From NCBI RefSeq assembly GCF_004766055.1, contig NZ_SPQR01000015.1, positions 1 through 64,000 of the forward strand: a DNA stretch of 64,000 bases, written 5' to 3'. Source of the stretch: Desulfosporosinus sp. Sb-LF. GTDB lineage: Bacteria; Bacillota; Desulfitobacteriia; Desulfitobacteriales; Desulfitobacteriaceae. Position 1 is the stretch's first letter. Each line of letters opens with the position of its first letter. Under the pieces are notes generated by a model that saw nothing but the letters and a program-made list of their open reading frames with translations, was not told where the DNA came from and made no database searches. The position numbers and the translations under genes were made by a program. This document shows positions 1 to 7,271 of this stretch, piece by piece.

Positions 1-79
1 GATAATTCCTCCCTCAAATAGTCTTGAGGTGATTATCTCAATTCCTAATGTCTATTGGTATGTGCAGAATTTTTGACAA

Positions 80-1204
80 TTACGTAATAAAAAAGACAAA
101 TTTAATGCCTAGATAGGCTGCCACTTGCCCACCTAATACAGAACCTCCAAATACACCCAGATACCCTGCCGACATGATAAAGCCAAAAACTCTGCCGGTT
201 AGAGCATCCGGTGTAATTTTCTTAACAAGGGTATTAACAGAAGGGTTCAACCCAGCTATCGCTAATCCCAATAAAAAGCGCAGCCCTATCAATTGCCATG
301 GATTCTTCACAAAGGCTTGTGGTATATAAATGATTCCGGCAACAATGAGTGCAATTAAAATAACTTTATGCGCACCTATTTTATCAGAAAGTCTGCCAAG
401 CCTTGGAGCTGAAATTATGCTTGCCAGCCCAGAAGCTGAGAACGCTAATCCGGCCAACAGTGCGACATGAGCAGTACCTTTGGTTAATTGGGTGACGTAA
501 ACAGTTACAATGGGTTCTATAGAATACAACCCTAGAGTTAAAATAAAAAAGGTTGCAAGCAGAATAATAGTCAAACTCTTTTCAGGAACATCTTCCCATA
601 TCTTCTTGATACTATTTACCTTTTTATCCTGACGGACAAAAGATTCTTTTACAAATAAAGCGGTCAAAATAAATGCAATCAGCAGCAATGCCCCTGTTAT
701 GAAAAATACAGGTTGAAAACCAAGGTTCTCTTCGATAAAACCGCCAATAATAGGACCTAGCAAAGAACCAGCAATACTTCCTGTTGAAAGTGTGCCTAAA
801 GCATACCCGGCGTGTTCCTTGCCAGTCTGAGTTGCAATCAATGCAGTACAAGCAGTGCTAAAACCTGTGATAACACCCTCCAATAATCTTAACCCGATCA
901 GTACATATACATTCGGCGCAAACCCCATGCAACCTATAACCAATGCCATACCAAGGCTTGCCCGCAAAATCATTGGCTTTCGCCCAACTTTGTCGGCAAA
1001 ATGACCCCAAATTGGTGAGAAAATAGCTGAAATTAAATAGGTAACACCAAAAGCAATGCCGGAAAGTTGGGCAATGGAAGATGGACTATGAACCCCCAAA
1101 TGCTGAATATAAAGCGGCAATACAGGGGCTATCTGACTCATTCCGATAGCTGCTACAAACATTCCGAACCAACAAACGAATAGATTTCTTTTCCAAATTG
1201 GCAT
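80..1204 (-). CDS. MFS multidrug-type efflux permease, C-terminus shortened
   Basis: Twelve-helix major facilitator, probably a proton-driven drug or metabolite exporter in the cytoplasmic membrane. The loop after helix 2 carries motif A (GHFADKVGRKP), and the repeated Gly-rich helices fit the MdtG/Bmr-like drug:H+ antiporter group. The start is set at the ATG at 1204 (MPIWKRNLF), preceded by AGGAGA at 9 nt; an upstream TTG has no good ribosome site. The product is 374 aa, about 15-25 residues shorter than usual: it stops at TAA after KFVFFIT, inside what should be the last helix. It lies 36 nt behind the metal-dependent hydrolase gene, so both probably form one operon under the divergent TetR repressor. 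The substrate cannot be told; the short end may impair it. Confidence 0.85.
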   Translation of the reverse strand: MPIWKRNLFVCWFGMFVAAIGMSQIAPVLPLYIQHLGVHSPSSIAQLSGIAFGVTYLISAIFSPIWGHFADKVGRKPMILRASLGMALVIGCMGFAPNVYVLIGLRLLEGVITGFSTACTALIATQTGKEHAGYALGTLSTGSIAGSLLGPIIGGFIEENLGFQPVFFITGALLLIAFILTALFVKESFVRQDKKVNSIKKIWEDVPEKSLTIILLATFFILTLGLYSIEPIVTVYVTQLTKGTAHVALLAGLAFSASGLASIISAPRLGRLSDKIGAHKVILIALIVAGIIYIPQAFVKNPWQLIGLRFLLGLAIAGLNPSVNTLVKKITPDALTGRVFGFIMSAGYLGVFGGSVLGGQVAAYLGIKFVFFIT

Positions 1205-1240
1205 GGATATAACTCTCCTCATGTTCAAAGCTGTCTGATC

Positions 1241-1894
1241 TCAATCATATTGAAGGACAATAATCTCTTTATCTTCTTTGTATTCTTTTATATTAGCTTT
1301 ATCAATGTCCAGCTCCTTACACTTTTTGGACTTTAACCCCGAAGCGGCGATGAATTTATCAACCTTTTCAAATAAAAAGCCAAGCAGCCCGAACGCCTTT
1401 GTACGGTAATGCATCGGGATCACAATTGCCGGATTCAGCTGCTTCATGACTTGAACAGCATCCAATGCATCAATGGTGGCGCGTCCACCAACGGGAAGCA
1501 GGAGTATGTCTACAGTTCCTATTTCGTTAATATGAGTATCTGTTAGCACATGTCCCAGATCGCCGCAGTGGCAAACATTAATTCCATCAATATTAAAGTT
1601 ATATACCGTGTTTTTTCCTCTCTTGCTCCCCAATTCCTTATCATGAAATGTGGCTACCCCTTTTATAGCAATACCATTTACCTCAAAAGTCCCCAGTTCG
1701 TTGAAATGGGTGAAGCTGCCTTTGACTGCATTAATATTATTATGATCGCTGTGATTGTGACTGGTGGATACGATATTCGCTTCAATTTCAGGTAACTTAT
1801 AACCCAACATATTTTTGAACGGGTCAGTGAGTATTTTTGTGCCATTTTTGGTAGTTATCAGAAAACATGATTGGCCTAACCATTTGATTTTCAA
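1241..1894 (-). CDS. Metallo-beta-lactamase-fold hydrolase (UlaG/UPF0173-like)
   Basis: A 217-aa MBL-fold enzyme resembling the UlaG/UPF0173 metal-dependent hydrolases. Metal ligands are visible as HNHSDH (near residue 47), a later Asp in HCGDLGH (near 110), and the final His in PMHYR (near 162). The start is TTG at 1894, with AAAGGGGTG about 9 nt upstream. It is the first gene of a two-gene operon with the MFS exporter, and its 5' end faces the tetR-type gene across a region with strong inverted repeats. That suggests the hydrolase and exporter act on the same inducer-like compound. The substrate is unknown. Confidence 0.82.
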   Translation of the reverse strand: MKIKWLGQSCFLITTKNGTKILTDPFKNMLGYKLPEIEANIVSTSHNHSDHNNINAVKGSFTHFNELGTFEVNGIAIKGVATFHDKELGSKRGKNTVYNFNIDGINVCHCGDLGHVLTDTHINEIGTVDILLLPVGGRATIDALDAVQVMKQLNPAIVIPMHYRTKAFGLLGFLFEKVDKFIAASGLKSKKCKELDIDKANIKEYKEDKEIIVLQYD

Positions 1895-1992
1895 TTTACG
1901 ACACCCCTTTTTATAGTTCTCAATATAGATTCGATATTACCATTTTGCAGATTTTGCATGTGTTTTACAACTCCTTTACTTTATGATAACAT

Positions 1993-2037
1993 AAGTGGAG
2001 TGTTCTCCACATAGAATATCAGGAGAGCTCTCCACTT
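1993..2037. promoter_or_regulatory. Nested inverted repeats, probable TetR operator
   Basis: Between the divergent TetR and hydrolase genes lie GTGGAG (1995-2000) facing CTCCAC (2005-2010), the perfect palindrome GGAGAGCTCTCC (2022-2033), and AAGTGGAG (1993-2000) facing CTCCACTT (2030-2037). The shared half-site GGAG/CTCC and the position between both starts fit a double operator for the adjacent TetR protein. Regulator assignment is an inference. Confidence 0.65.
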
Positions 2038-2077
2038 GTCAACTGGGTTTATAAAAAATTTAGGATGTGATGATATC

Positions 2078-2683
2078 ATGAGTGGTTCTGAAACAACCCA
2101 AAATCGTTCTGAACGCCGTGATGCTGCTGAGAATCGCCAGCGAATATTGAGCGCGGCTGTTAAGTTATTTGAGCAAAATGGTGTTGAACAAGTTAGTATG
2201 AATCAAATTGCTAGCGAAGCACATGTCGGTCCGGGGACTCTTTATCGCCGGTTCAGAAATAAAGGGGAATTATGTCTTGATTTAATAAAAGAAAATGTTG
2301 ATCAACTGTTTAATGATATTGAAACTTTCTTGGAGCAACACCATTCTGATTTGCCAAACCAACGATTAAAAGGACTTCTCAGCCTATTTATCCGTTTTAG
2401 AGAAAGAAAAGCTCAATTGCTTACAGGAGTGGAGGATTCATCGTCAACCAATCCACTCAGGTCAAGAATGCAGAGTCCACTGTTCAACGAATTGCATCAA
2501 CTTTTAGTGGAACTGTTTGACGAGATAAATGAGACTGAGCATATTCATTTCAATAGCGTTTTTAGGGCAGATATGTTGATAATGGCTTTAAGCAGAGATT
2601 CCTATTCATTTCAAAGAGATGTACGTGGATATTCGTCAGAGATAATTTTGGAGGAACTCTGCGCATTATTTATTTTTGCTTAA
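2078..2683 (+). CDS. TetR/AcrR family transcriptional repressor
   Basis: A 201-aa TetR-family repressor. The N-terminal helix-turn-helix covers about residues 20-65 (AENRQRILSAAVKLFEQNG, then MNQIASEAHVGPGTLYRRF); the ligand-binding half is variable, as usual. The start is taken as ATG 2078 (MSGSETT). A TTG at 2036 would extend the frame but falls inside the operator palindrome. It is divergent from the hydrolase-MFS operon, which it probably represses together with itself through the inverted repeats at 1993-2037. Confidence 0.85.
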   Translation: MSGSETTQNRSERRDAAENRQRILSAAVKLFEQNGVEQVSMNQIASEAHVGPGTLYRRFRNKGELCLDLIKENVDQLFNDIETFLEQHHSDLPNQRLKGLLSLFIRFRERKAQLLTGVEDSSSTNPLRSRMQSPLFNELHQLLVELFDEINETEHIHFNSVFRADMLIMALSRDSYSFQRDVRGYSSEIILEELCALFIFA

Positions 2684-2893
2684 ATAATAAACTCTTGATG
2701 GTTCAACTCAACAAAATTCTTATAATGGTCGGCTCTACTTTTTTATATGAAAATAGCCAGGATTTTAGCGATACATTGCTTGCTAAAATCCTGCGAATTG
2801 CCATGTCAGAAATCTGCTAAAGACCTGCGAATTTTGGTGCGATTTCTGATTTTCCACTTCAAAACTGAACCCCTTATAAAGAAAGAGAAGGGT
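2684..2893. other. Intergenic region with two inverted repeats
   Basis: No gene is seen. AGGATTTTAGC (2759-2769) faces GCTAAAATCCT (2782-2792), and CAGAAATC (2807-2814) faces GATTTCTG (2841-2848). Neither is followed by a T-run, so terminator function is doubtful. They lie just downstream of the serine recombinase gene and might be recombination or binding sites. Confidence 0.4.
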
Positions 2894-3514
2894 TTAATTA
2901 CCCTTCTGAGCTTCGTGTTGGTTAACCAACTTATAAAATGTAGTTGTTTTCAGATTCAGTTCCTGCATTGCTTTTTTCGCCGTGATCTGTTCTTTTTTCC
3001 ATCTTACATATACCTCATTAAATCCTTCTGGAAATGTAGCTTTTGGTCTACCTAAATGCTTACCTTGTAATTTGGCAACTAAAATACCCTCTGCCTGTCT
3101 GGTCCTAATGTTCGCCCGTTCCTGCTCTGCAACATAAGCCAGCACCTGTAATATGAGATCAGAAATAAATGTACCGAGTAAATCCTTGTGTAAAGTTGTA
3201 TCAAGCATGGACATATCTAGCACTTTGATATCCGCTTTAATATCTTGGGTTATATACTGCCATTCCTTAATTATTTCTCTATAATTCCTACCTAAACGAT
3301 CGATCGACTTAATAATAAGCAAATCGCCTTCCCGTAATGCATTTTTTAGAATCTGATACTGAGGTCTGTTAAAATCTTTACCACTTTGCTTATCTAACAA
3401 TATAAACCTTTCGTCAACACCAGCTTCAGTGACTGCTTTAATCTGTCTTGATTCATTTTGGTCTTTATCGCTCACCCTGCAATAGCCATAAATTCTATTT
3501 GTTATAACGAACAC
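2894..3514 (-). CDS. Serine recombinase (resolvase/invertase family)
   Basis: A 206-aa site-specific serine recombinase. The N-terminal catalytic domain begins IYGYCRVSDKDQN, with the nucleophile Ser near residue 15. It continues through KSIDRLGRNYREI (conserved Arg residues) and the long helix around QERANIRTRQAEGI. The C-terminus (KKAMQELNLKTTTFYKLV) is a helix-turn-helix as in Hin/Tn3 resolvases, and the length is normal. The start is uncertain: GTG at 3514 sits right against GGGAG, and no ATG precedes the conserved IYGYCRVS. It could resolve a lost transposon or plasmid, or invert a segment; no transposase is adjacent. The repeats upstream (3552-3660) are candidate binding sites. Confidence 0.88.
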   Translation of the reverse strand: MFVITNRIYGYCRVSDKDQNESRQIKAVTEAGVDERFILLDKQSGKDFNRPQYQILKNALREGDLLIIKSIDRLGRNYREIIKEWQYITQDIKADIKVLDMSMLDTTLHKDLLGTFISDLILQVLAYVAEQERANIRTRQAEGILVAKLQGKHLGRPKATFPEGFNEVYVRWKKEQITAKKAMQELNLKTTTFYKLVNQHEAQKGN

Positions 3515-3551
3515 TCCCTATAATTTCTTAATACCACAATTATAGTAAGAG

Positions 3552-3660
3552 TATTCGCAAACATCAACTTAATTTACGAATATGTGTATAATTACTTATG
3601 TACCTTTACGGATATAAATGGTTGCGTATTTTCATGTGTTTTGTATAAACGCAAAGGTAC
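3552..3660. promoter_or_regulatory. Candidate res subsites upstream of resolvase
   Basis: Upstream of the recombinase gene, TATTCG (3552-3557) faces CGAATA (3577-3582), spanning 31 bp. TTGCGT (3622-3627) faces ACGCAA (3649-3654), spanning 33 bp, and is nested in GTACCTTT (3600-3607) facing AAAGGTAC (3653-3660). The spans resemble resolvase subsites of roughly 28-34 bp. Assignment is by position and size only. Confidence 0.4.
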
Positions 3661-4599
3661 TAATGTAAAGGAAATCGAAGACTCTACGATTATTTTCTCC
3701 GTTTCATTTCTTCATTTCCGTTAAATTAATTTACCCTTTAATGAACCTTAAAGTCCAAAATGTATGTCTATTTCTATCATTGTAATAAGTACCTTCAAGT
3801 ACATTTTGTTCCTTCTTATACGTAAGCGAAGTGAATCCCGAATGGGAATTCATGGTGTTAATCATATTTTTATCTGAAGTGCGCTTACAATTCCGTCAAT
3901 AAGCGGTTTTATCAGGGAAACCACGTTAACCTCGATCATACTTGGTTTATTGATAACAATCTCAAGACCAAAGTGGCCTTGAACCACTGAAGAATGTAAT
4001 GTTGGTGAAATTTATTTTGTAGAGTAAGAACAATTGAAGCAAGTATACTTCGGTGAGTAAATTTCATTCGTGGAGTGTTAGTAAGATGACCGAATGCAGC
4101 TATTTAATCAGCGGCTCTGGGCTACAACAATTGTTTAGAAGTATGGTCAGAGCCCAAAGGAAAGGTACTCGAAATGCGTAATGCAATCCGCAGGCCTGTA
4201 AAACGAGAAAATTTACGCACGATCACTTGTTATGCAAAACCGTCATTCCATCTGATTTTGCCTTCAATAGCACAAGCTTAGAACCTGGACAAACTCACTT
4301 CGAGAATTCTTTAGAGTTAACCTGACCAAACATCCAAATTTTAAGAACTTTATTATCATCCACTATTTAGTGGTGTGTTTTCTTTGCAGGAGAACTACCG
4401 TCTCAACGTGTGTTTGGGCAAGGTGGTGATACTGAAACGCGTAAACGAGGATTTTGCGCAAAGGTTAGACCCCCAAAAAACAAGGGGGTCGTTATCGCCT
4501 AAGAAACCATTAGATTCAAGAACATTTTTAATAAACGGATGCAAATCCTCTAACTTTTTGTGTATTCGTTTAGTCCTGAGTAAAAGTACGGCCCTATAA
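3661..4599. other. Long non-coding stretch, possibly decayed insertion
   Basis: About 0.9 kb without a convincing gene. It holds a GTGCGCTTA...TAAGCG stem near 3878-3907, GGCTCTG facing CAGAGCC near 4114-4155, and GACCCCC (4468-4474) facing GGGGGTC (4484-4490). The start of the first stem resembles the GUGYG 5' end of a group II intron, but no domain V hairpin or reverse transcriptase was found. The short frame at 4375-4599 overlaps a repeat and is not trusted. Confidence 0.4.
4374..4410. repeat. 37-bp direct repeat, copy 1 (left of acyl-CoA synthetase)
   Basis: Begins TGTGTTTTCTTTGCAGGAGA and matches 6374-6410 at 33 of 37 positions, same orientation, exactly 2000 bp apart. The two copies flank the acyl-CoA synthetase gene and its terminator. 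They may be insertion scars or the ends of a lost element. Confidence 0.7.
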
Positions 4600-4633
4600 G
4601 AAAAAATTCCCCCGAACTATCAGTTTGAGGGAA
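4600..4633 (-). terminator. Rho-independent terminator of the acyl-CoA synthetase gene
   Basis: On the minus strand TTCCCTC pairs with GGGGGAA across a loop, followed by TTTTTTC. It lies about 25 nt after the stop codon of the gene at 4656. Confidence 0.75.
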
Positions 4634-4655
4634 CATATTTTATCTTTACTAATCA

Positions 4656-6131
4656 CTACATTTTCAGCATTCTTTTCAAGATTTTACCCGAGCTGTTTTT
4701 GGGAAGCTCAGATACAAATTCAATTTTTCGAGGTATTTTATAACCGGCAAGATGTTCTTTCAAATACCCAAGTACTTCCTTCGAAGTGCATTCTTCATTA
4801 TCTTTAAGAACAATAAATGCTTTCACAGACTCGCCACGCAATTTGTCCGTAATTCCGACGACCGCGGCCTCTTTCACCTTCGAATATTGATATATAACTT
4901 CCTCAACTTCCCTAGGATATACATTCAAGCCACCAGCAATGATCAAATCTTTTTTCCTGTCTACAATATAAATATATCCATCTTCATCTTTCTTCGCAAG
5001 ATCCCCGGTATACAGCCAACCATTCTTCAATGCCTCTTCTGTTTCTTTCTCCTTTTTGAAGTATCCTAACATTACATTGTCACCGAGGGTTATCAGTTCA
5101 CCGACATCACCAGCCGGTAGTTCCATATCGCTATCATCAACAATCTTGCATTCAACACCACTAAGAGGCAGACCTATAGAGCCTGCCTTCTGTATTCCAT
5201 CCAAAGGATTAAAGCTTACTACAGGGGACGCTTCTGTCAAACCGTATCCCTCAACAACTGGGAGCTTCAGAATATCTTTGGCCTGTCTTAGTACTTCTAC
5301 AGGCAGTGCTGCTCCCCCGGAAATTGCTAAGCGAAGTTTAGGGAAAGTAACGGTATTCTTGCAGGCCTCTAACAATAATACATACATAGTTGGAACTCCC
5401 GCAAAAACAGTAACTTCATCATTTAATAAAGATTCTATGACTTCTTTTGGATGAAACTTCTCTAATATCGTAACTGTTGCACCGCTCCATAAAGGGTTAA
5501 GAACACAGACAGTAAATCCAAAAACATGGAACATCGGAAGCACGCAAAAATAGTTATCATTTACTGTTCCACCAAACGCAATCCGTGACTGTTCAGCATT
5601 TGTAACTAGATTTTTATGGGTAAGCATTGCGGCCTTTGGTTTTCCTGTAGTACCGGAGGTATATAAAAACGTGGATACGGCATTCTCATCTGTAAAATCC
5701 TCAACTACTTCAACCGAGATTTCAGAAATAGTTCTCTGAAACTCCTGATTCAGAACAATAATCTTAATATTCAAAAGCTCTTGGAGCGATTCTTTGCTAT
5801 GCTTTATTGTTTGAAGAATTGTAGGGTGCATAATCATAAAGCTAGCTCCGGAATCGTTAACCAAATATGTAATTTCATCCATGGTAAGCTGTAGATTCAC
5901 CGGAACAATAATTGCTCCATTTTTTACCACGCCCAAATAGGAAAAGATAAATTCAGGTGAGTTCGGGCAACTCAGTAGTACTCTTTCTTCACCCTTCACT
6001 CCCAGTTTCAATAATAGACTTGAATACTGACTAACTGTTTTATCAAGCTGTTCATAGGTGATACTATTTCCTTTGAATTTTATTGCGATAGAATCGGGAT
6101 TATATTCTTTCTTATAAATGTTTCCTAACAT
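4656..6131 (-). CDS. AMP-forming acyl-CoA synthetase / long-chain fatty-acid CoA ligase
   Basis: A 491-aa ANL-superfamily enzyme that activates a carboxylic acid to acyl-AMP and then acyl-CoA. Core motifs are in order: the P-loop YTSGTTGKPKA (about residue 160), GYGLTEASP (about 290), YTGDLAKKDEDGY (about 375), DRKKDLIIAGGLNVYPREVE (about 392) and the C-terminal catalytic Lys in PKNSSGKILKR. The overall pattern fits long-chain fatty acyl ligases (FadD/LcfB). The start is ATG 6131 (MLGNIY), because GGGGG lies 6 nt upstream; the ATG at 6143 has no ribosome site. It is monocistronic, with its own terminator, and sits between two 37-bp direct repeats beside phage debris, suggesting it may have arrived as cargo. 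The chain-length preference is unknown. Confidence 0.9.
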   Translation of the reverse strand: MLGNIYKKEYNPDSIAIKFKGNSITYEQLDKTVSQYSSLLLKLGVKGEERVLLSCPNSPEFIFSYLGVVKNGAIIVPVNLQLTMDEITYLVNDSGASFMIMHPTILQTIKHSKESLQELLNIKIIVLNQEFQRTISEISVEVVEDFTDENAVSTFLYTSGTTGKPKAAMLTHKNLVTNAEQSRIAFGGTVNDNYFCVLPMFHVFGFTVCVLNPLWSGATVTILEKFHPKEVIESLLNDEVTVFAGVPTMYVLLLEACKNTVTFPKLRLAISGGAALPVEVLRQAKDILKLPVVEGYGLTEASPVVSFNPLDGIQKAGSIGLPLSGVECKIVDDSDMELPAGDVGELITLGDNVMLGYFKKEKETEEALKNGWLYTGDLAKKDEDGYIYIVDRKKDLIIAGGLNVYPREVEEVIYQYSKVKEAAVVGITDKLRGESVKAFIVLKDNEECTSKEVLGYLKEHLAGYKIPRKIEFVSELPKNSSGKILKRMLKM

Positions 6132-6373
6132 AATGACCCCCATAATATACTAGAATTTAATAAATTTAATAAAAAAAAATACAAATATAGCAAATCGTAT
6201 TATACTATACATCGCTTCGTATTAATACGAAATTGTAAATACTTTGTTTAAATCAAAATTCTGCGACCCACATACAAAATAATGCCCTCGGGCTAGGCAT
6301 ACGACGCACGTAACCTCAATTGGTTGGAAAACATATTACAAAGAATAAATCCCGCATTTCTCAATGCTCTAAC

Positions 6374-6410
6374 TGTGTTTTCTTTACAGGAGAACTACTG
6401 TCTTGACGTG
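6374..6410. repeat. 37-bp direct repeat, copy 2 (right of acyl-CoA synthetase)
   Basis: Same orientation as 4374-4410, with four mismatches. It ends a few bases before the broken 3' end of the endolysin fragment, so the repeat may mark the recombination point that truncated it. Confidence 0.7.
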
Positions 6411-6416
6411 CTGCGT

Positions 6417-6656
6417 TCACGGGTACTGTCCAAAAAAATTGGCCCATGCTACATTTTCGAGTTCAACATATTGATGAATAGCCCCATTTTCTCCGACTCC
6501 AAAATGGGAACTAACCTTACTTTCTGGATTGGTAAACCAAGCATCGGTCCCTGTTAAGGTTCCGCTCATGATATGGTTAACAATAGCAAGGGTTCTGTAG
6601 CCTTTTGAGCTACTAAAGTTCGGCGACCCCTTCCATACAATCGTAGGTTTATCCAT
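6417..6656 (-). pseudogene. N-acetylmuramoyl-L-alanine amidase, N-terminal fragment (phage endolysin)
   Basis: The 79 residues read as the first half of an amidase_2/PGRP-type endolysin. A zinc His lies in IVNHIMSGTL, followed by DAWFTNPESKVSSHFGVG and GAIHQYVEL, a typical phage lysin series. The frame then runs into NFFGQYP and stops, so the second zinc His and the catalytic C-terminal part are missing. The break coincides with the direct repeat at 6374-6410. It probably is the remnant of the lysis module of the same prophage that supplied the VapE genes. Confidence 0.75.
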
Positions 6657-6729
6657 TTCCGTCCTCCTCTTCTACTCATAATAGGACTCAGTTATAAGAA
6701 GGTCATTGCCTAGTCTGCTAGTCTTTTAA

Positions 6730-6942
6730 TCAATCCATTAAATCCGCCCAGCCTACCCCAACAACCCCCACAATCCGTCTAGCCCAAGTCGGGCTCATCG
6801 GGCGTTTTCCCCGCTCCAAGTCACTGATAATGCTAGCTGCAATCCCCGCCTTTTCTGCCAATTCCTTTTGGCTCCCAATGGTGGCTTTCAGACGAGCTTC
6901 TCTCGTTTTTTGCCCAGCATAGGTTACTTCCTTCTCACTCAT
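6730..6942 (-). CDS. Small XRE-family DNA-binding regulator (phage-like)
   Basis: A 70-aa single-domain helix-turn-helix protein. TIGSQKELAEKAGIAASIIS followed by DLERGKRPMSP is a clear Cro/CI-type HTH with the recognition helix in SIISDLERG. The start is ATG 6942 (MSEKEVTY), with GGGGGATGAGG just upstream; the longer TTG start at 6957 overlaps that ribosome site. It lies on the same strand as the VapE gene, about 330 bp after it, and has an 18-bp dyad upstream (7020-7037). Likely a regulator of the phage-like module or of itself. Confidence 0.8.
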   Translation of the reverse strand: MSEKEVTYAGQKTREARLKATIGSQKELAEKAGIAASIISDLERGKRPMSPTWARRIVGVVGVGWADLMD

Positions 6943-7019
6943 ACCCTCATCCCCCAACGTTCCTTTATTTCACATCGGTAACAGAAAACAGATGAACAGA
7001 CTTTCTCTATATTCCTTAC

Positions 7020-7037
7020 GCGTATACACGTATATGC
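7020..7037. promoter_or_regulatory. 18-bp dyad, probable XRE operator
   Basis: GCGTATAC (7020-7027) and GTATATGC (7030-7037) form an inverted repeat with one mismatch and a 2-bp centre, about 80 bp upstream of the XRE start. The size and position suit a Cro/CI-type dimer. The assignment is inferred from proximity. Confidence 0.5.
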
Positions 7038-7086
7038 TCGCGCTATACCTTTCTCTTCAGTTTGTTAACTTTAATAGGATAAACTC

Positions 7087-7217
7087 TGTTCCTTCTGTTC
7101 CTCATTCCCTGGAACCCTTGGTATATCTGGGTTTTCTTTGGTAACACACCTGGGAACAAAGTGGAACAAGTAGGAACAGGAAGGAACAGACGGGAACAGA
7201 GTGCTGCTACATGTTCC
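7087..7217. repeat. Phased GGAACA repeats, candidate replication origin iterons
   Basis: Five direct GGAACA units start at 7153, 7163, 7173, 7183 and 7193, exactly 10 bp apart. They are flanked by TGTTCC in the opposite direction at 7087, 7096 and 7212, and by a degenerate GGAACC at 7111. The array sits directly downstream of the primase-helicase stop codon. Helical phasing suggests cooperative protein binding, as in iteron origins. A 65-codon frame covers the array (7071-7268) but lacks a ribosome site and is probably not a gene. Confidence 0.7.
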
Positions 7218-7271
7218 GTGGATCGTCAAGATAAGTTTTTCCTTCTGCCTAGTCTGAGAGGAGGGCATCGC

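Noticed and set aside
2747-3055. 102-codon plus-strand frame overlapping the recombinase end
   Set aside because: It runs antisense through the conserved recombinase C-terminus and is not protein-like.
4375-4599. Plus-strand frame starting MFSLQENYRLNV
   Set aside because: Its first part is the 37-bp repeat shared with 6374-6410; the rest has no recognisable protein and no separate ribosome site.
7071-7268. 65-codon frame after the VapE gene
   Set aside because: It is built mostly from the GGAACA repeats, has no ribosome site, and is rich in Cys/Ser/Pro by codon accident.
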